Assembly: GCA_018240065.1 (NCBI GenBank)
Contig: JAFEGH010000007.1
Span: 124,001 to 188,000, forward strand
Length of the DNA stretch: 64,000 nt
Origin: Verrucomicrobiota bacterium
Lineage (GTDB): Bacteria; Chlamydiota; Chlamydiia; Chlamydiales; Rhabdochlamydiaceae
Reading direction: 5' to 3'
Part shown: positions 1-9,938 of the stretch, one piece after another
Position numbering within the stretch: position 1 is the stretch's first letter
Layout of the letters: every line of letters begins with the position of its first letter
The notes under the pieces: model-generated
The model's input: the letters and a program-made list of their open reading frames with translations, nothing else
Database searches by the model: none
What the model was told of the DNA's origin: nothing
Program-made: the position numbers and the translations under genes

Positions 1-1
1 A

Positions 2-196
2 ACTGAAGAACAGATCGACGTCGTTATCCAGGGCCTCGACGGACAGCTGAAGATGCACTCTGCCGACCTTAACGAACATTTAATGAAGATCAACAACACT
101 TACGACGACCGCGGACAAATGACGGAAAATGCCCGCCAGGTGATCAAGCAGGCAGGCGACTTCCTCGAGTCGATCAACCGCAAAATGGGCAAATAA
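2..196 (+). CDS. C-terminal end of an unidentified protein in the T3SS translocator operon (partial)
   Basis: An open frame enters from the left edge and stops at 194-196, giving about 64 residues that end in ESINRKMGK. The visible part is polar and predicted helical, without cysteines or a hydrophobic stretch. It sits 10 bases before an LcrH-type chaperone gene and reads in the same direction, so it is probably part of the same type III secretion operon. I do not recognise the family from this fragment. Confidence 0.7.
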   Translation, partial: TEEQIDVVIQGLDGQLKMHSADLNEHLMKINNTYDDRGQMTENARQVIKQAGDFLESINRKMGK

Positions 197-206
197 GAAT
201 AGAACG

Positions 207-650
207 ATGATCAAGACGACGTTCCAGAAAGAAGTGATGGAGTTGTTGGGGATTTCTGAAAAAGAGATCTCTCCGATCCCCCTTGAACAGGAGCGTTCGT
301 TTTATGCAACGGCATTTGGACTATATGAGAAAGGAGATTACCGGGGTGCGGCCCAGCTCTTCACGCAGCTTGTGCTCACCGATCCTTTCTCGGAACATTA
401 TTGGCACGGGCTAGCCAGTTCCAAGCAAATGGCGCGGGAGTATCTCGCCGCCGTTCACGCCTGGAGTCTGGTCGCCTTGCTCAGAGAGGGAGACCCCCTG
501 CCCCATTTCCATGCGGCAGAGTGCTTTCTCTCACTTGACGACAAACTGGAAGCTTTGAAAGCGCTGGACGCCGCTTCTGAGATTTGCAGAGACGAGCACC
601 TGCGCGAAAAAATTAATTTATTGAAGACGATACACTATGCCAAGTATTAG
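207..650 (+). CDS. LcrH/SycD-type T3SS translocator chaperone (TPR protein)
   Basis: The 147-residue product has the size and tetratricopeptide pattern of class II type III secretion chaperones: an N-terminal lead of about 25 residues, then helical repeats such as AFGLYEKGDYRGAAQLF and the matching W/H-rich repeats up to about residue 125. Such chaperones bind the two hydrophobic translocator proteins in the bacterial cytosol and keep them soluble before export. The next two genes encode a protein with two hydrophobic segments and one with a single segment, which is the expected cargo. The stop overlaps the start of the next gene by 14 bases, implying translational coupling. The ribosome binding site before ATG 207 is weak. 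Confidence 0.82.
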   Translation: MIKTTFQKEVMELLGISEKEISPIPLEQERSFYATAFGLYEKGDYRGAAQLFTQLVLTDPFSEHYWHGLASSKQMAREYLAAVHAWSLVALLREGDPLPHFHAAECFLSLDDKLEALKALDAASEICRDEHLREKINLLKTIHYAKY

Positions 651-1593
651 CAGTCTCTTATCTTCCGTAGGATCCCCATTTCAGACGAGCTCGCTCTCCT
701 CTGCCGATCCGGTGCGCACGGGTTCATCTCTTCCCACAGACTCTGTCGGCGCCGCTGAAGAAACGGCTGGCGATTGGAGACCTGAGCGCCCTCTGCTGAC
801 TGCGCCTGGCGACCTGCCTCCTCCGCGCCTGCCTCTCAGCGATTACCGCCTTCTTGCAGCTACCGACGAGACGCGCTCCTTAGGCAACCAGATCATGGAT
901 TCATTGAGCTTAAGGCTCACTGGAGTCAAAGAAAAGATTCGCGAAGTTTCCGCGGAAAACATCAAAAAGTTAAAAGAATCTGCCGAAAGAGCGAGCGCCA
1001 GCAACTTCTGGTCGATCCTTAAGAAGGTTGCGACATGCCTGCTTTCCGCCGTTTCAATCGTCTTCGGGATCGCCCTTGTCGCATCTGGCGGCGGCGCTCT
1101 CATCGGAGGCGCGATGATCGCGTCGGGCATCCTCTCCCTTGCCAATTTCGCGATGTCGGAACTGGGCACCTGGGACTGGGTCGCCGACCAGATCGCGCAC
1201 AACAACGAAGACCTTAAGAGCAAGCTCAAGATGATTCTGCCGGCAGCGGTCGGCATCGTCGCCGGTGGCATCGGCCTTGTCGGCTCTGTGAACGGCATCG
1301 TCACGGGAGCGCTCCAGTTTGCTGAAAAGGCGATCTTCATCGCCCAGACCGCGGTCACCATTTTCGACGGCGTGACAACTCTTGGAAAAGGGATCGCCGA
1401 CGCGCGGCTGATTTGGACGAAAGCCGATCTCAAATTGATTGAAGCGGACCTTGCGATCCAGCGCGAGCAGTTCACCACGACAATGGAAGAGATCAAGGGC
1501 AGCATGAATGAATTTAAAGCCGCAAAGGCAAAAGCTAAAAAAGCGATCGAAATGATCTCTCAAACAAATCTTCAGCTTGTCAGACAAGCTTAA
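637..1593 (+). CDS. CopB/YopB-type T3SS translocator (SctE-like)
   Basis: The product is 318 residues. The first 60 or so are Ser/Pro-rich, followed by a helical region and two long hydrophobic segments at roughly residues 130-175 and 195-230 separated by a charged hairpin, and then a coiled-coil-like tail ending at residue 318. This hydrophobic hairpin plus coiled coil is the layout of the larger translocon subunit that inserts in the host membrane. It is shorter than classical chlamydial CopB as I recall it. Gene order (chaperone, two-segment protein, one-segment protein) supports the call; primary sequence alone would be weak evidence. Confidence 0.72.
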   Translation: MPSISSLLSSVGSPFQTSSLSSADPVRTGSSLPTDSVGAAEETAGDWRPERPLLTAPGDLPPPRLPLSDYRLLAATDETRSLGNQIMDSLSLRLTGVKEKIREVSAENIKKLKESAERASASNFWSILKKVATCLLSAVSIVFGIALVASGGGALIGGAMIASGILSLANFAMSELGTWDWVADQIAHNNEDLKSKLKMILPAAVGIVAGGIGLVGSVNGIVTGALQFAEKAIFIAQTAVTIFDGVTTLGKGIADARLIWTKADLKLIEADLAIQREQFTTTMEEIKGSMNEFKAAKAKAKKAIEMISQTNLQLVRQA

Positions 1594-1610
1594 AACTTAC
1601 ATGAGGTAAT

Positions 1611-2168
1611 ATGGCAGCACTAGACAGAATCTTCTCGGCAATTGCCGACTACTCCAAGGCGATGGGAAGCCTGCATATCGACTTCCTCGATATCGTCCGC
1701 AGAGACATCGACCGCTTCAAAGAAATGACAGATAAGCTCTATGGACAAATGCAATGGCAGGCATGGAGCGTCGTCGCTCTTTCGTCCGTTGGGGCCAGCC
1801 TGGCTATCGCAGGTTCCCTTTTTCCCAAAGGGGCAAGTGCAGCCAACCCTCTCTCGAACACACGTCTTGGAGCCAATGACGGCATCAGCGATCCTGTTTC
1901 CAAAGCGCTGACGGCTATCGGCGACAAATTGAGAGACAGCGAATTCATGCGTTCGACCTGCAAAACGGCCGCTAAAACCTTCAACGGGATTTCTCCTGCA
2001 GCCAACGTATGGTGGCAAAGCCAGACCACCGACTCGGAATCCAAACGCGAACTCTACCGCCTCTGCTTCCAGGAAGGCCAGCAGGAAAAAGGCACCTTCA
2101 GCCAGGAGACGCGCAGAGCGCAAGAGTCGGCTCTCAGTATCCTGCAGTCCAAATCCAAGGGCGGTTAA
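1611..2168 (+). CDS. CopD/YopD-type T3SS translocator (SctB-like)
   Basis: This 185-residue protein carries a single hydrophobic segment near residues 45-68 (WSVVALSSVGASLAIAGSLF) between helical flanks, with a Gln/Ser/Arg-rich C-terminus. That is the topology of the minor translocator of the type III translocon. A good AGGTAA-like site lies just before ATG 1611. The gene lies 17 bases after the CopB-like gene and is followed by a strong hairpin, so it closes the operon. Identity rests mostly on context and topology. Confidence 0.62.
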   Translation: MAALDRIFSAIADYSKAMGSLHIDFLDIVRRDIDRFKEMTDKLYGQMQWQAWSVVALSSVGASLAIAGSLFPKGASAANPLSNTRLGANDGISDPVSKALTAIGDKLRDSEFMRSTCKTAAKTFNGISPAANVWWQSQTTDSESKRELYRLCFQEGQQEKGTFSQETRRAQESALSILQSKSKGG

Positions 2169-2186
2169 TTTTAGTACTCCCATCTC

Positions 2187-2215
2187 AGGATGGCAGCGTC
2201 AAATGCTGCCATCCT
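2187..2215 (+). terminator. Hairpin closing the translocator operon
   Basis: Perfect 11-base inverted repeat AGGATGGCAGC / GCTGCCATCCT with a 7-base loop, 18 bases after the CopD-like stop. The following T-run is short (ATTTC), so it may terminate weakly or protect the 3' end. Confidence 0.6.
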
Positions 2216-2281
2216 CGATTTCAAAACTCTTCTCCGCAATCTTCCCTTCCTGATACACTCCAGTTTTTTTGAGAAATCCCT

Positions 2282-4237
2282 ATGTTCAAACTCCTTCCTC
2301 TTTTGTTGCTGTGCGCATGCGAAAATTCTGATCAGGAGAATAAAATGCAAACTGCCACCTATGGTTCCTGGGAATCCCCGATCTCTGCCAAGATCGCCTC
2401 TTCAGGCGCTCTGAAATTTTCCGAGGTAAAATTGGCCGGGGGCACAGTCTATTGGCTGGAAGGACGCCCTATGGAAAAGGGAAGAAACGCCCTCATGTCC
2501 TGGAGTCCATCCGAAGGAGAAAAAGAGCTTCTTCCAAGCCAGTTCAATGTGAGGAATCGCGTTCATGAGTATGGCGGGGGATCTCTGCTCATCGCTGGAA
2601 ACGATATTTATTTCATCAACGATGAAGACCAGCAGATCTACTGCTTGAGAGCCGAGGGTGAAATAAAGAAAATCACCGCGCAGCCCAACGCCCGTTTTGC
2701 CGACGGCGCGTTCAATCCTGACGACGGGTTCCTCTATTACGTGATGGAAGAACACGGGTCGCAAGTGGACAACTCAATTGTTCGTATCGATCCGTCCCAT
2801 GCAAGCGTGCAGAAAGTCGCCTCTGGCTTTGACTTTTACGCGAATCCCCGTGTGAGCCCGGATGGAAAATCGCTGGCCTACATCTGCTGGAGCCATCCCA
2901 ATATGCCCTGGGACGGAACAGAGCTCTACGTTCTCGACCTCCAATCCCAAAAAGCAAAACTTGTGGCCGGCGGTGTGAATGAATCAGTTGTCGATCCGAT
3001 CTGGTCCAGAGAAGGAGAGCTCTACTACGTCTCCGACCGCTCCAACTGGTGGAACATCTACCGGGAAAATGACGCCCAACCTCTCTTTGCGATCGAGGGG
3101 GAATTCGCCTTGCCACAGTGGATCTTCGGAAGGTCGCTGATCGCATTTACAAACGAAGGGATGATCGGGAGCTATATCCAAGCAGGACAGCACGCCTTTG
3201 CGCGTTCGTCAGAAAGCGGAAAGTGGCGCAATGTCGATCTGCCCTTCACGGACGTAGAAACCTTGACCGTGGAGGGAAATCAAATGGCGATGATCGCAGG
3301 CTCGCCCGAAATACCGGAGGCGATCATCCTTTACGATCTTCAAACGAGCAAAACCTCGACGGTCAAAATCAGTCGATCCGATCAGATCGATCCTCGCTAC
3401 ATTTCCCACCCGACCGCAGTGCAGTTTCCTTCAGCCGGAGGCAGGGTCTCCCACGCTTTCTACTACCCGCCAACAAATCCAAACTTCAAAGGGAATCCTG
3501 GGGAAAAACCTCCGCTGATCGTTCATTCCCATGGCGGACCGACAGGGCACTCATCCCCTCTTTTCTCTATGGGAGTCCTCTATTGGACATCCCGCGGCTT
3601 TGCGATCATCGACGTCAATTATGGCGGAAGCACCGGCTATGGGCGGCGCTATCGCGACGCACTAAAAGGAGCATGGGGAATCGTCGATGTCGACGATTGC
3701 ACAAACGCAGCGCTCTATCTGGCAGATCAAGGCCTTGCAGATCCCAAACGGCTGGCAATCGAAGGCGGCAGCGCCGGAGGCTACACGACTCTTGCAGCCC
3801 TTGCTTTCCGTAATGTTTTCCAGGTAGGGGCTGATTATTTCGGCGTCAGCGATCTGGAGAGGTTGACTCTCGATACCCACAAGTTCGAATCCCGCTATCT
3901 GGAGCAGCTGATCGGGCCTTATCCTGCCGATCGCGCGACCTACATTAAGCGCTCACCGATCTATAGCGTCGACACGATTTCCTGCCCGATCATCATTTTC
4001 CAGGGCGACGAAGATGCGATCGTGCCCCCTTCTCAGTCAGAGGAGATGTACAACAGTCTGATCGAGCGGAACATTCCGACTGCATACCTGCTCTACAAAG
4101 GCGAACAGCACGGGTTCCGCAAAGCTGAAAATATCCAGCGCTCTCTTGAGGCCCAACTCTACTTCTTCTCCAAGGTGATGGGTTTCCCTCTCAGTGAGAA
4201 GATCGAATCGGTCAACATTGTGAATCTCCAAGAATAG
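2282..4237 (+). CDS. S9-family prolyl-oligopeptidase-like serine peptidase, possible lipoprotein
   Basis: The 651-residue protein has an N-terminal beta-propeller-like half and a C-terminal alpha/beta-hydrolase half. The nucleophile elbow GGSAGGYTT lies near residue 498, the acid is in GDEDAIVPP near 578, and the catalytic His is in GEQHGF near 610, all in the order expected for S9 peptidases (acylaminoacyl/dipeptidyl peptidase type). The N-terminus MFKLLPLLLLCAC resembles a very short lipoprotein signal with LCAC as lipobox; it is short for a signal peptide, and ATG 2345 (MQTATYG) is an alternative cytosolic start. It stands alone between the T3SS and Mla operons. Confidence 0.85.
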   Translation: MFKLLPLLLLCACENSDQENKMQTATYGSWESPISAKIASSGALKFSEVKLAGGTVYWLEGRPMEKGRNALMSWSPSEGEKELLPSQFNVRNRVHEYGGGSLLIAGNDIYFINDEDQQIYCLRAEGEIKKITAQPNARFADGAFNPDDGFLYYVMEEHGSQVDNSIVRIDPSHASVQKVASGFDFYANPRVSPDGKSLAYICWSHPNMPWDGTELYVLDLQSQKAKLVAGGVNESVVDPIWSREGELYYVSDRSNWWNIYRENDAQPLFAIEGEFALPQWIFGRSLIAFTNEGMIGSYIQAGQHAFARSSESGKWRNVDLPFTDVETLTVEGNQMAMIAGSPEIPEAIILYDLQTSKTSTVKISRSDQIDPRYISHPTAVQFPSAGGRVSHAFYYPPTNPNFKGNPGEKPPLIVHSHGGPTGHSSPLFSMGVLYWTSRGFAIIDVNYGGSTGYGRRYRDALKGAWGIVDVDDCTNAALYLADQGLADPKRLAIEGGSAGGYTTLAALAFRNVFQVGADYFGVSDLERLTLDTHKFESRYLEQLIGPYPADRATYIKRSPIYSVDTISCPIIIFQGDEDAIVPPSQSEEMYNSLIERNIPTAYLLYKGEQHGFRKAENIQRSLEAQLYFFSKVMGFPLSEKIESVNIVNLQE

Positions 4238-4371
4238 CGGCTCGGCTATTTCTGGAAAAAGACGCGAAATGCACGGGTTTGGGGATAGGTTCAATTGACC
4301 CCAAATAGAGTCTTCCTATAGACTCCGCTTTAAGGGCACCTTATAATTAAATTGAATCACCCCCCTCCCTG

Positions 4372-5193
4372 ATGGCGATAGAAAATACGAACAACAACAA
4401 TTCTCTGTGGGCAAAAATCCTGGCGCGGCTGCGAGTGATCATTGCCGTCGGAGAATGGATGACCCTGATCATCAATGTCGCCAAAGCGACATTGCGCCGT
4501 CCCCCATCGGTCAAATTGATCCTGCAGCAACTATACGACATCGGCGTCTCCTCTCTTCCCGTCTGCGCGATCACCGGATTTTCCACAGGGCTTGTGCTCG
4601 CCGCGCAATCGATCTACCAGTTGTCGGACAAAGGCCTTACTTCAGTGACAGGCCTGATGGTGACCAAAGCGATGATGACCGAACTGGGGCCGGTCCTCAC
4701 CGCGTTCATGGTGACAGGAAGGGTCGGCGCCGCGATGACCGCCGAGTTGGGCACTATGCTAGTGACAGAGCAGGTCGACGCGCTGCATACGATGGCCGTC
4801 AACCCCAACCGCTATCTGATCTCTCCGCGTTTCATCGCAGGAACGTTCATGATGCCGCTGCTGACGATCTTCAGCATTGTGATGGGAGTATTCGGAGGGT
4901 ATCTGATCTCTGTCTATTACTTCGGGATGCCTCCCAACACGTATATGGATCCCATTCCCGAGAATGTGAAATACTTCGACTTGATGACCGGAATCATCAA
5001 GGGATTTGTCTTTGGCGTCCTGATCATGACGATCGCCTGCTATAAAGGGATGAGAACGAGGGGCGGCGCTGCCGGCGTCGGAAAAACCACGACGAGCGCG
5101 GTGGTCATCACCTATTGCGCCATCCTGCTGACAAACTTTTTCCTGACAGTTGCGCTGAACGTCCTCCACGATCAAATCAACAGGTTCCTATGA
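4372..5193 (+). CDS. mlaE: MlaE-family lipid ABC transporter permease
   Basis: The 273-residue membrane protein matches the MlaE/TrgD1 permease family: an amphipathic N-terminus, then about five hydrophobic segments, with the conserved stretch ELGPVLTAFMVTGRVGAAMTAELGTM near residues 103-128. MlaE forms the inner-membrane core that moves phospholipids between inner and outer membranes. The stop overlaps the ATPase start by four bases (ATGA), and the MCE substrate-binding protein follows, giving a compact EFD operon. The region before ATG 4372 lacks a clear ribosome binding site. Confidence 0.92.
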   Translation: MAIENTNNNNSLWAKILARLRVIIAVGEWMTLIINVAKATLRRPPSVKLILQQLYDIGVSSLPVCAITGFSTGLVLAAQSIYQLSDKGLTSVTGLMVTKAMMTELGPVLTAFMVTGRVGAAMTAELGTMLVTEQVDALHTMAVNPNRYLISPRFIAGTFMMPLLTIFSIVMGVFGGYLISVYYFGMPPNTYMDPIPENVKYFDLMTGIIKGFVFGVLIMTIACYKGMRTRGGAAGVGKTTTSAVVITYCAILLTNFFLTVALNVLHDQINRFL

Positions 5194-5972
5194 TCAAAAT
5201 TCACGGCCTGTGGAAACGTTTCGGCAAATTGCAGGTCCTCGCAGGAATGGACCTCGAAATCAGGGACGGTGAGACTCTTGTCATCCTGGGCCCGTCCGGG
5301 ATCGGTAAAAGCGTTCTTCTGAAACACATCATCGGCCTTATTAAGCCCGACGCAGGAACAGTCGACGTCGACAACACCCGCATCACAGACCTGGAGGGGC
5401 CCGAGCTCTTTAAAGCCGTGCAGAATATGGGGATGCTCTTCCAGGGGGGCGCCTTGTTTGATTCGATGAGTGTGGAGGACAACGTCGCTTTTTACCTCCG
5501 GCAGCACGGCGACCCGGACACAAAGCGCAAACACAGCAAAGCAGAGATCACTGACCGCGTCTCCCATGCCCTCGAGCTTGTCGGCCTGCAGGGAACTCAG
5601 AAAAAGATGCCCTCCGAACTCTCGGGCGGGATGCGCAAGCGCGCTGCTTTGGCCCGTCTGGTCGTCTACCGTCCCAAGATTGTTCTGTACGACGAGCCGA
5701 CGACGGGTCTCGACCCCATTATCGCCATGCAGATCAACGAGCTGATCGTCAAGACCAAGGAAGAACTCAAAGCCACGAGCATCGTCGTCACGCACGACAT
5801 GTTCTCCGCCCTTTATGTCGGCGATCGGCTGGCTTTGATCCGCGACGGAAAGATCGCCCAGATCGGCGATCCCGACACCTTTCTCAAAATCGACGATCCT
5901 CTGATCAAGTTTCTATATTGTACGATCTCTCAGGATCCGCGTAAGCTAAAGGAGAAAAACCACCATGGGTGA
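5190..5972 (+). CDS. mlaF: MlaF-family ABC transporter ATPase
   Basis: The 260-residue product has every ABC ATPase motif: Walker A GPSGIGKSV near residue 36, the Q-loop in LFQGGALFDSMSV, the signature LSGGMRKRAALAR, Walker B IVLYDEPTTGLDP and the switch His in VVTHD. The LSGGM form of the signature and FQGGALFDSM are typical of the Mla/TrgD2 subfamily. It powers the lipid permease encoded just upstream. The start ATG 5190 overlaps the permease stop. An upstream in-frame start at 5115 would lie inside the permease and is not preferred. Confidence 0.93.
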   Translation: MIKIHGLWKRFGKLQVLAGMDLEIRDGETLVILGPSGIGKSVLLKHIIGLIKPDAGTVDVDNTRITDLEGPELFKAVQNMGMLFQGGALFDSMSVEDNVAFYLRQHGDPDTKRKHSKAEITDRVSHALELVGLQGTQKKMPSELSGGMRKRAALARLVVYRPKIVLYDEPTTGLDPIIAMQINELIVKTKEELKATSIVVTHDMFSALYVGDRLALIRDGKIAQIGDPDTFLKIDDPLIKFLYCTISQDPRKLKEKNHHG

Positions 5973-7164
5973 GCAGACCAAAAACATGTTGATCGGCGTC
6001 TTTGTGATCGCAGCCTGCGGGGTGATCATCTGGCTGATCATGTTCTTGAAACCAGGCGTCGGCGATGGCAAGGAAACCCTTTATGTGCGTTTTTCTTCGA
6101 TCAATCAGATCAATGTCGGCACGCGCGTCCTTTTCGCAGGAAGACCCGTCGGAGAAGTGGTCGCCATTCAGGAGATCAACGACGCCCGTCAAAAACCGAC
6201 AGCGGATGTCCTGGGAGAAATTTACTGCTACCAGCTCGTTCTTAAAGTCGATTCCAGCGTCAAGGTCTACGACACCGATGAAATCATCGTCCAGACCACA
6301 GGCCTGCTTGGAGAAAAATCGATCGCGATCATCCCCAAGATCCCTCCTAAAGGGGTCACTCCGAAACTTGTCACGAACCAGCCGATCTACGCCAAATCAG
6401 TCGACCCCATCGAAAATGCCTTCACTCAACTGTCGAACCTCTCCAAAGACATGAGGAAAACATTCCAGAGGATCAATGGCTGGATTCAGAAGAATGGCGA
6501 CGACTTGGGAAATACAGTGCGCTCCTTCGGATCGACGATGGACGAGATTAAGGTGACCGTCAAGTCTCTCAATGAGCAGAACCTCGCTCCCGACATCAAG
6601 ACCGCCATCCACACATTTACAAGCACCCTGAACGATGTCAAAGATTCGATCAACCAGCTGAAAGCAGGGGATGTCTTCGTCAACGCCGGCGTGGTGATGA
6701 AAAACCTAAAATCGGCATCTCACAACGTAAAAAATATCACCGGCGACATTGCTGACGGCAAAGGGACTCTTGGCAAGCTCATCAAAAGCGACGACTTCTA
6801 TTTACACATGCAGGCGATTTTAAGCAAAGTCGACACTCTGATGAACGACATCAACCACTACGGGATCCTTTTCCACCTCAACAAGTCATGGCAGCGTCAA
6901 AGGGCTCAGAGAATCACTGTGCTCAACGCGCTCAATACACCGGACAACTTCAAGAGCTACTTTGAAACGGAGGTCTCTCAGATCAACACTTCGATGTCGC
7001 GCATCTCGATGCTGATCGACAAAGCTGAAGAGAGTCCCGAAAAAGAGGAGATCTTGAGCGACGAGCGATTCCGCAAGGACTTTAAAGAACTCCTCCGACA
7101 GGCAGACGAGCTTTCGGAGAATTTGAGACTCTATAACCAACAACTTTCTGAAGCGGCCAACTGA
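5965..7164 (+). CDS. mlaD: MlaD-like MCE-domain protein
   Basis: The 399-residue protein begins with a membrane anchor at about residues 9-30, followed by an MCE domain at about 35-130 ([19 protein letters not shown], then [12 protein letters not shown]), and then a long helical tail. MCE proteins form rings or tubes in the periplasm that receive lipid from the permease. E. coli MlaD is about half this length, so the extended helical C-terminus suggests a longer, tube-like version as in other MCE families. The start overlaps the ATPase stop by 8 bases and the stop overlaps the next start. Confidence 0.9.
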   Translation: MGEQTKNMLIGVFVIAACGVIIWLIMFLKPGVGDGKETLYVRFSSINQINVGTRVLFAGRPVGEVVAIQEINDARQKPTADVLGEIYCYQLVLKVDSSVKVYDTDEIIVQTTGLLGEKSIAIIPKIPPKGVTPKLVTNQPIYAKSVDPIENAFTQLSNLSKDMRKTFQRINGWIQKNGDDLGNTVRSFGSTMDEIKVTVKSLNEQNLAPDIKTAIHTFTSTLNDVKDSINQLKAGDVFVNAGVVMKNLKSASHNVKNITGDIADGKGTLGKLIKSDDFYLHMQAILSKVDTLMNDINHYGILFHLNKSWQRQRAQRITVLNALNTPDNFKSYFETEVSQINTSMSRISMLIDKAEESPEKEEILSDERFRKDFKELLRQADELSENLRLYNQQLSEAAN

Positions 7165-7733
7165 TGGAATCCATTCCGTACACGCATTTAACCAAAGGCT
7201 CATTTCTGATCGCCAGCCCCGACATCGATACGGGGATCTATTTCCGCAGCGTCGTGATCGTCTGCGAGCATAGCGCCGCCGGCTCTTTCGGTCTGATCAT
7301 CAACAAAAACCTCGATGTCGAGCTTCCCGAAGAGATCGTCAACGTCAAGGAATTCACTAACCCCAATGTCCAGATACGCGCCGGAGGACCGATACAGCCC
7401 AATCAGATGATGCTCCTCCACTCCTCCGACCACATCCCCGACCAGACCCTCAAGCTCTGTGAAGGCGTCTTTTTAGGGGGAGATCTGCAATTCCTGCAGG
7501 AAACGGTAAGCGACCCCAGCGGTCCGGCCGTGCGCCTGTGCTTCGGCTACTGCGGTTGGGGGGCGGGCCAATTGGAGAGAGAGTTTTTAAGCGGAAACTG
7601 GTTCCTGCACCCTGGCAGCGCCAAGCACGTATTTGAAACCCCCTCGGATAAGATCTGGCAGTCCATCCTGCGTGAAATGGGCGGCAAATATGCCACCCTT
7701 TCGATGATTCCCGAAGACCTGAATCTGAATTGA
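7164..7733 (+). CDS. YqgE/AlgH family protein (UPF0301)
   Basis: The 189-residue protein shows the family pattern from its start: [23 protein letters not shown], then [11 protein letters not shown] near residue 40, the RAGGPI block and [16 protein letters not shown] near residue 120. The molecular role of the family is not established; links to alginate regulation exist only in Pseudomonas. Its ATG shares one base with the MCE-protein stop (TGATG), so it is coupled to the lipid-transport operon here, which may be a clue to function. Confidence 0.93.
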   Translation: MESIPYTHLTKGSFLIASPDIDTGIYFRSVVIVCEHSAAGSFGLIINKNLDVELPEEIVNVKEFTNPNVQIRAGGPIQPNQMMLLHSSDHIPDQTLKLCEGVFLGGDLQFLQETVSDPSGPAVRLCFGYCGWGAGQLEREFLSGNWFLHPGSAKHVFETPSDKIWQSILREMGGKYATLSMIPEDLNLN

Positions 7734-7760
7734 TTCTCGACGGTGCCATCCGCGCTAAAG

Positions 7761-9938
7761 TCAGCTCACTTCTTTCACTTTGACCCCTTCGAAGAATGGA
7801 ATCGTATAGAGCTTGCCGCAAGCTGCCACCGTCTCGGCAAAGTGAGCCTCAAGCTCCGCGTTCACAATCGAAAGCGCGCTGAGCATCCTGTTCATGCGAT
7901 GGATGTCAATTGCCCTCTCGCGGACAGCAAGCGCGGGCGCGTAGATCATCCACAGCAAAAAGTCCTTTTCCTCTTTTGTGAAGTGGGAGGGGTCGTTCAT
8001 CATGCGCAGAAAAGCGAACATCTCTGCGCTGGCTGCTGCCCCTGTGTCGACGGCATCCTTGCAGGTAAAGCTCAAAGTGTCGGGCTTGAAGTCTTGGATC
8101 ACCTTGAGGGTGAGCAACTGATAGAAAATCTCGATGAAATCGAGGCGGTTTTTGTGGACAAGCCGGTCTTTGCCTGCGAAAAAGACAGCATGGACCGTCT
8201 TGATCGCCTCACCTGTGAACTTGATGAGCTCCTTCTGATCGATCTCCGGCGGGAAATAGAAGCCGCACAGCTCCCCGCTCTCCACCTGCTCTTTCACAAG
8301 TTTCATGAATTCCTGGGCATCGTCCCATTCTATGTATGCTCCCGACTGCATATAAAAATCGGTGTTTTTAGGAAGGGTGACGACCATCAGCGTCCCCTTG
8401 AACTCTTTGTTTTTCTGGATCTCTTCGATGGCAGTGCAGCGGGCATGATCCAGCCAGGAAGTGCGGTCCTGGAGGTTGATCAGCAGATGGCGCTGGTTTC
8501 TCTTTACGGATGCCAGAGAGCGGATAAACCCGCAGAACTCATCGACGATCTCCGCCTTGGCTGTATTGAGCTGGGATGTCGGCGACGGAATCCGGATACA
8601 GCTGATGTGCATTTCATTGCTTGCTACCGTGAAAAGCTGGCTGGGCTGATTCAGCTGGGCGATCGGATCGAACCCCTTCATCTGGAAGTCTTCTCTAAAC
8701 AGCTTCAGCGTCTTCATCAAAGGGCCGTTCGGATACTGTTTCAACAAATAGCGGATGCTGTCGTCCTGATCCCTGAGATTATTCCATAGTGAAAGAGGAC
8801 TTGCCGTCTGGCTCTGCGTCGCGCTGCCTCGCCCACCCTTTTCGATCAGCATGTGAATAAAAGCGACCATATCCTTGCGGGAGCCGACTTTTAAGAAGAA
8901 GGAAGTGCAGAGGACATGCGACAAATTCATCACAGAGTGCAAAAAACCTTCCGAAAGATCGGGGGGATTGGCGATGAACTTGCGGTATTCCAAAGAGGCA
9001 AGCGCCTGGCGCAGGTAGTAGTGGAAATCGGTGTAATAATTGAGAGCGTATTTGCCAACGGCATTCTGCATCAGGTTACGATTATTTCCGGCCAGCATCA
9101 GGGCCATGAGCCCTTTATTGATAGAAGCGACAAAGGGGATATTCTTGAATTTCAACGCTTCTTTGTAAAATTCATCGATATAGGGTGCGGCCAGGTGCAG
9201 GATCTCTTTGGAGGCTAGATGGGCATCCCTGTCGAGGATCATCTGGATGCGCATGAACGGGTCTTCCATCGTCGGATCGGCAAGCAGAACATCGAATTGC
9301 CCCATCAACTGCATATGGCGGAGGAGATTGCGGTTAAAATAGGGAGTGCCGTCCTCTTTGCGGTTTTGGAACAATTCATATTCTTTATCGCGGCGGACCG
9401 TTTCGAGATCTCTTAGGGCGGCAGTAGCTGTGTCAGGGATCTCGCCCGTCCCCCATTCTTCCTGCCACGGCTCTTCAGATTCCATGATCGTTTGGAACCG
9501 CTGGACGACTTTCGTAAGATAGAAGTGTTGAAGCTCCTTGAATTCTTTCAGCTCAGTCACGCTTTCCGCTTCTTTCTCTCCCTTGAAGATATCGGTGAAG
9601 TTATCGATTTTCTGAGCGGCTTCTGTAGCAAGCAGCATGATCGCCTGGATCCCGCGCTGGGTCAGGTCTTCCCTCAGATGCCCTTTGTCCTTTTCATAGA
9701 GGTCCTTCATGTATTTAAGGAGGGTCGTAAACGTCTCTTTGACCCGCTCCCGATTGAAAGCGTAATATTCGGGATCATGCCAGGAAAGGGCATGCATCCT
9801 CTCGGAAATCTGCTCCTCGGTGAGCTCCGCAGGCTTGATCTTCTCTTCAGGGACAGTCAAGTCGAGCTCCGCCATATGCGACAGATTGTCGACCGCTTCC
9901 AACACGGACAATTCAGGATGACCTTTACGAAATTGCAT
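7761..9938 (-). CDS. Large conserved-looking protein of unknown function
   Basis: The product is about 725 residues, soluble, acidic and largely helical, with no signal peptide or transmembrane segment. I do not recognise the family. Start choice: ATG at 9938 (MQFRKGHPEL) follows an AGGTG site at good spacing; the upstream ATG at 9971 lies in AT-rich DNA without such a site. The C-terminal 250 residues (for example RHLLINLQDRTSWLDHARC) look more folded and globular than the N-terminal half. It converges on the AlgH gene with only 27 bases between the stops. Confidence 0.8.
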   Translation of the reverse strand: MQFRKGHPELSVLEAVDNLSHMAELDLTVPEEKIKPAELTEEQISERMHALSWHDPEYYAFNRERVKETFTTLLKYMKDLYEKDKGHLREDLTQRGIQAIMLLATEAAQKIDNFTDIFKGEKEAESVTELKEFKELQHFYLTKVVQRFQTIMESEEPWQEEWGTGEIPDTATAALRDLETVRRDKEYELFQNRKEDGTPYFNRNLLRHMQLMGQFDVLLADPTMEDPFMRIQMILDRDAHLASKEILHLAAPYIDEFYKEALKFKNIPFVASINKGLMALMLAGNNRNLMQNAVGKYALNYYTDFHYYLRQALASLEYRKFIANPPDLSEGFLHSVMNLSHVLCTSFFLKVGSRKDMVAFIHMLIEKGGRGSATQSQTASPLSLWNNLRDQDDSIRYLLKQYPNGPLMKTLKLFREDFQMKGFDPIAQLNQPSQLFTVASNEMHISCIRIPSPTSQLNTAKAEIVDEFCGFIRSLASVKRNQRHLLINLQDRTSWLDHARCTAIEEIQKNKEFKGTLMVVTLPKNTDFYMQSGAYIEWDDAQEFMKLVKEQVESGELCGFYFPPEIDQKELIKFTGEAIKTVHAVFFAGKDRLVHKNRLDFIEIFYQLLTLKVIQDFKPDTLSFTCKDAVDTGAAASAEMFAFLRMMNDPSHFTKEEKDFLLWMIYAPALAVRERAIDIHRMNRMLSALSIVNAELEAHFAETVAACGKLYTIPFFEGVKVKEVS

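Noticed and set aside
843..1587. Two long minus-strand open frames opposite the CopB-like gene
   Set aside because: They are shadows of a GC-rich coding strand; no recognisable domain, no ribosome binding site, and the plus-strand gene fits the operon.
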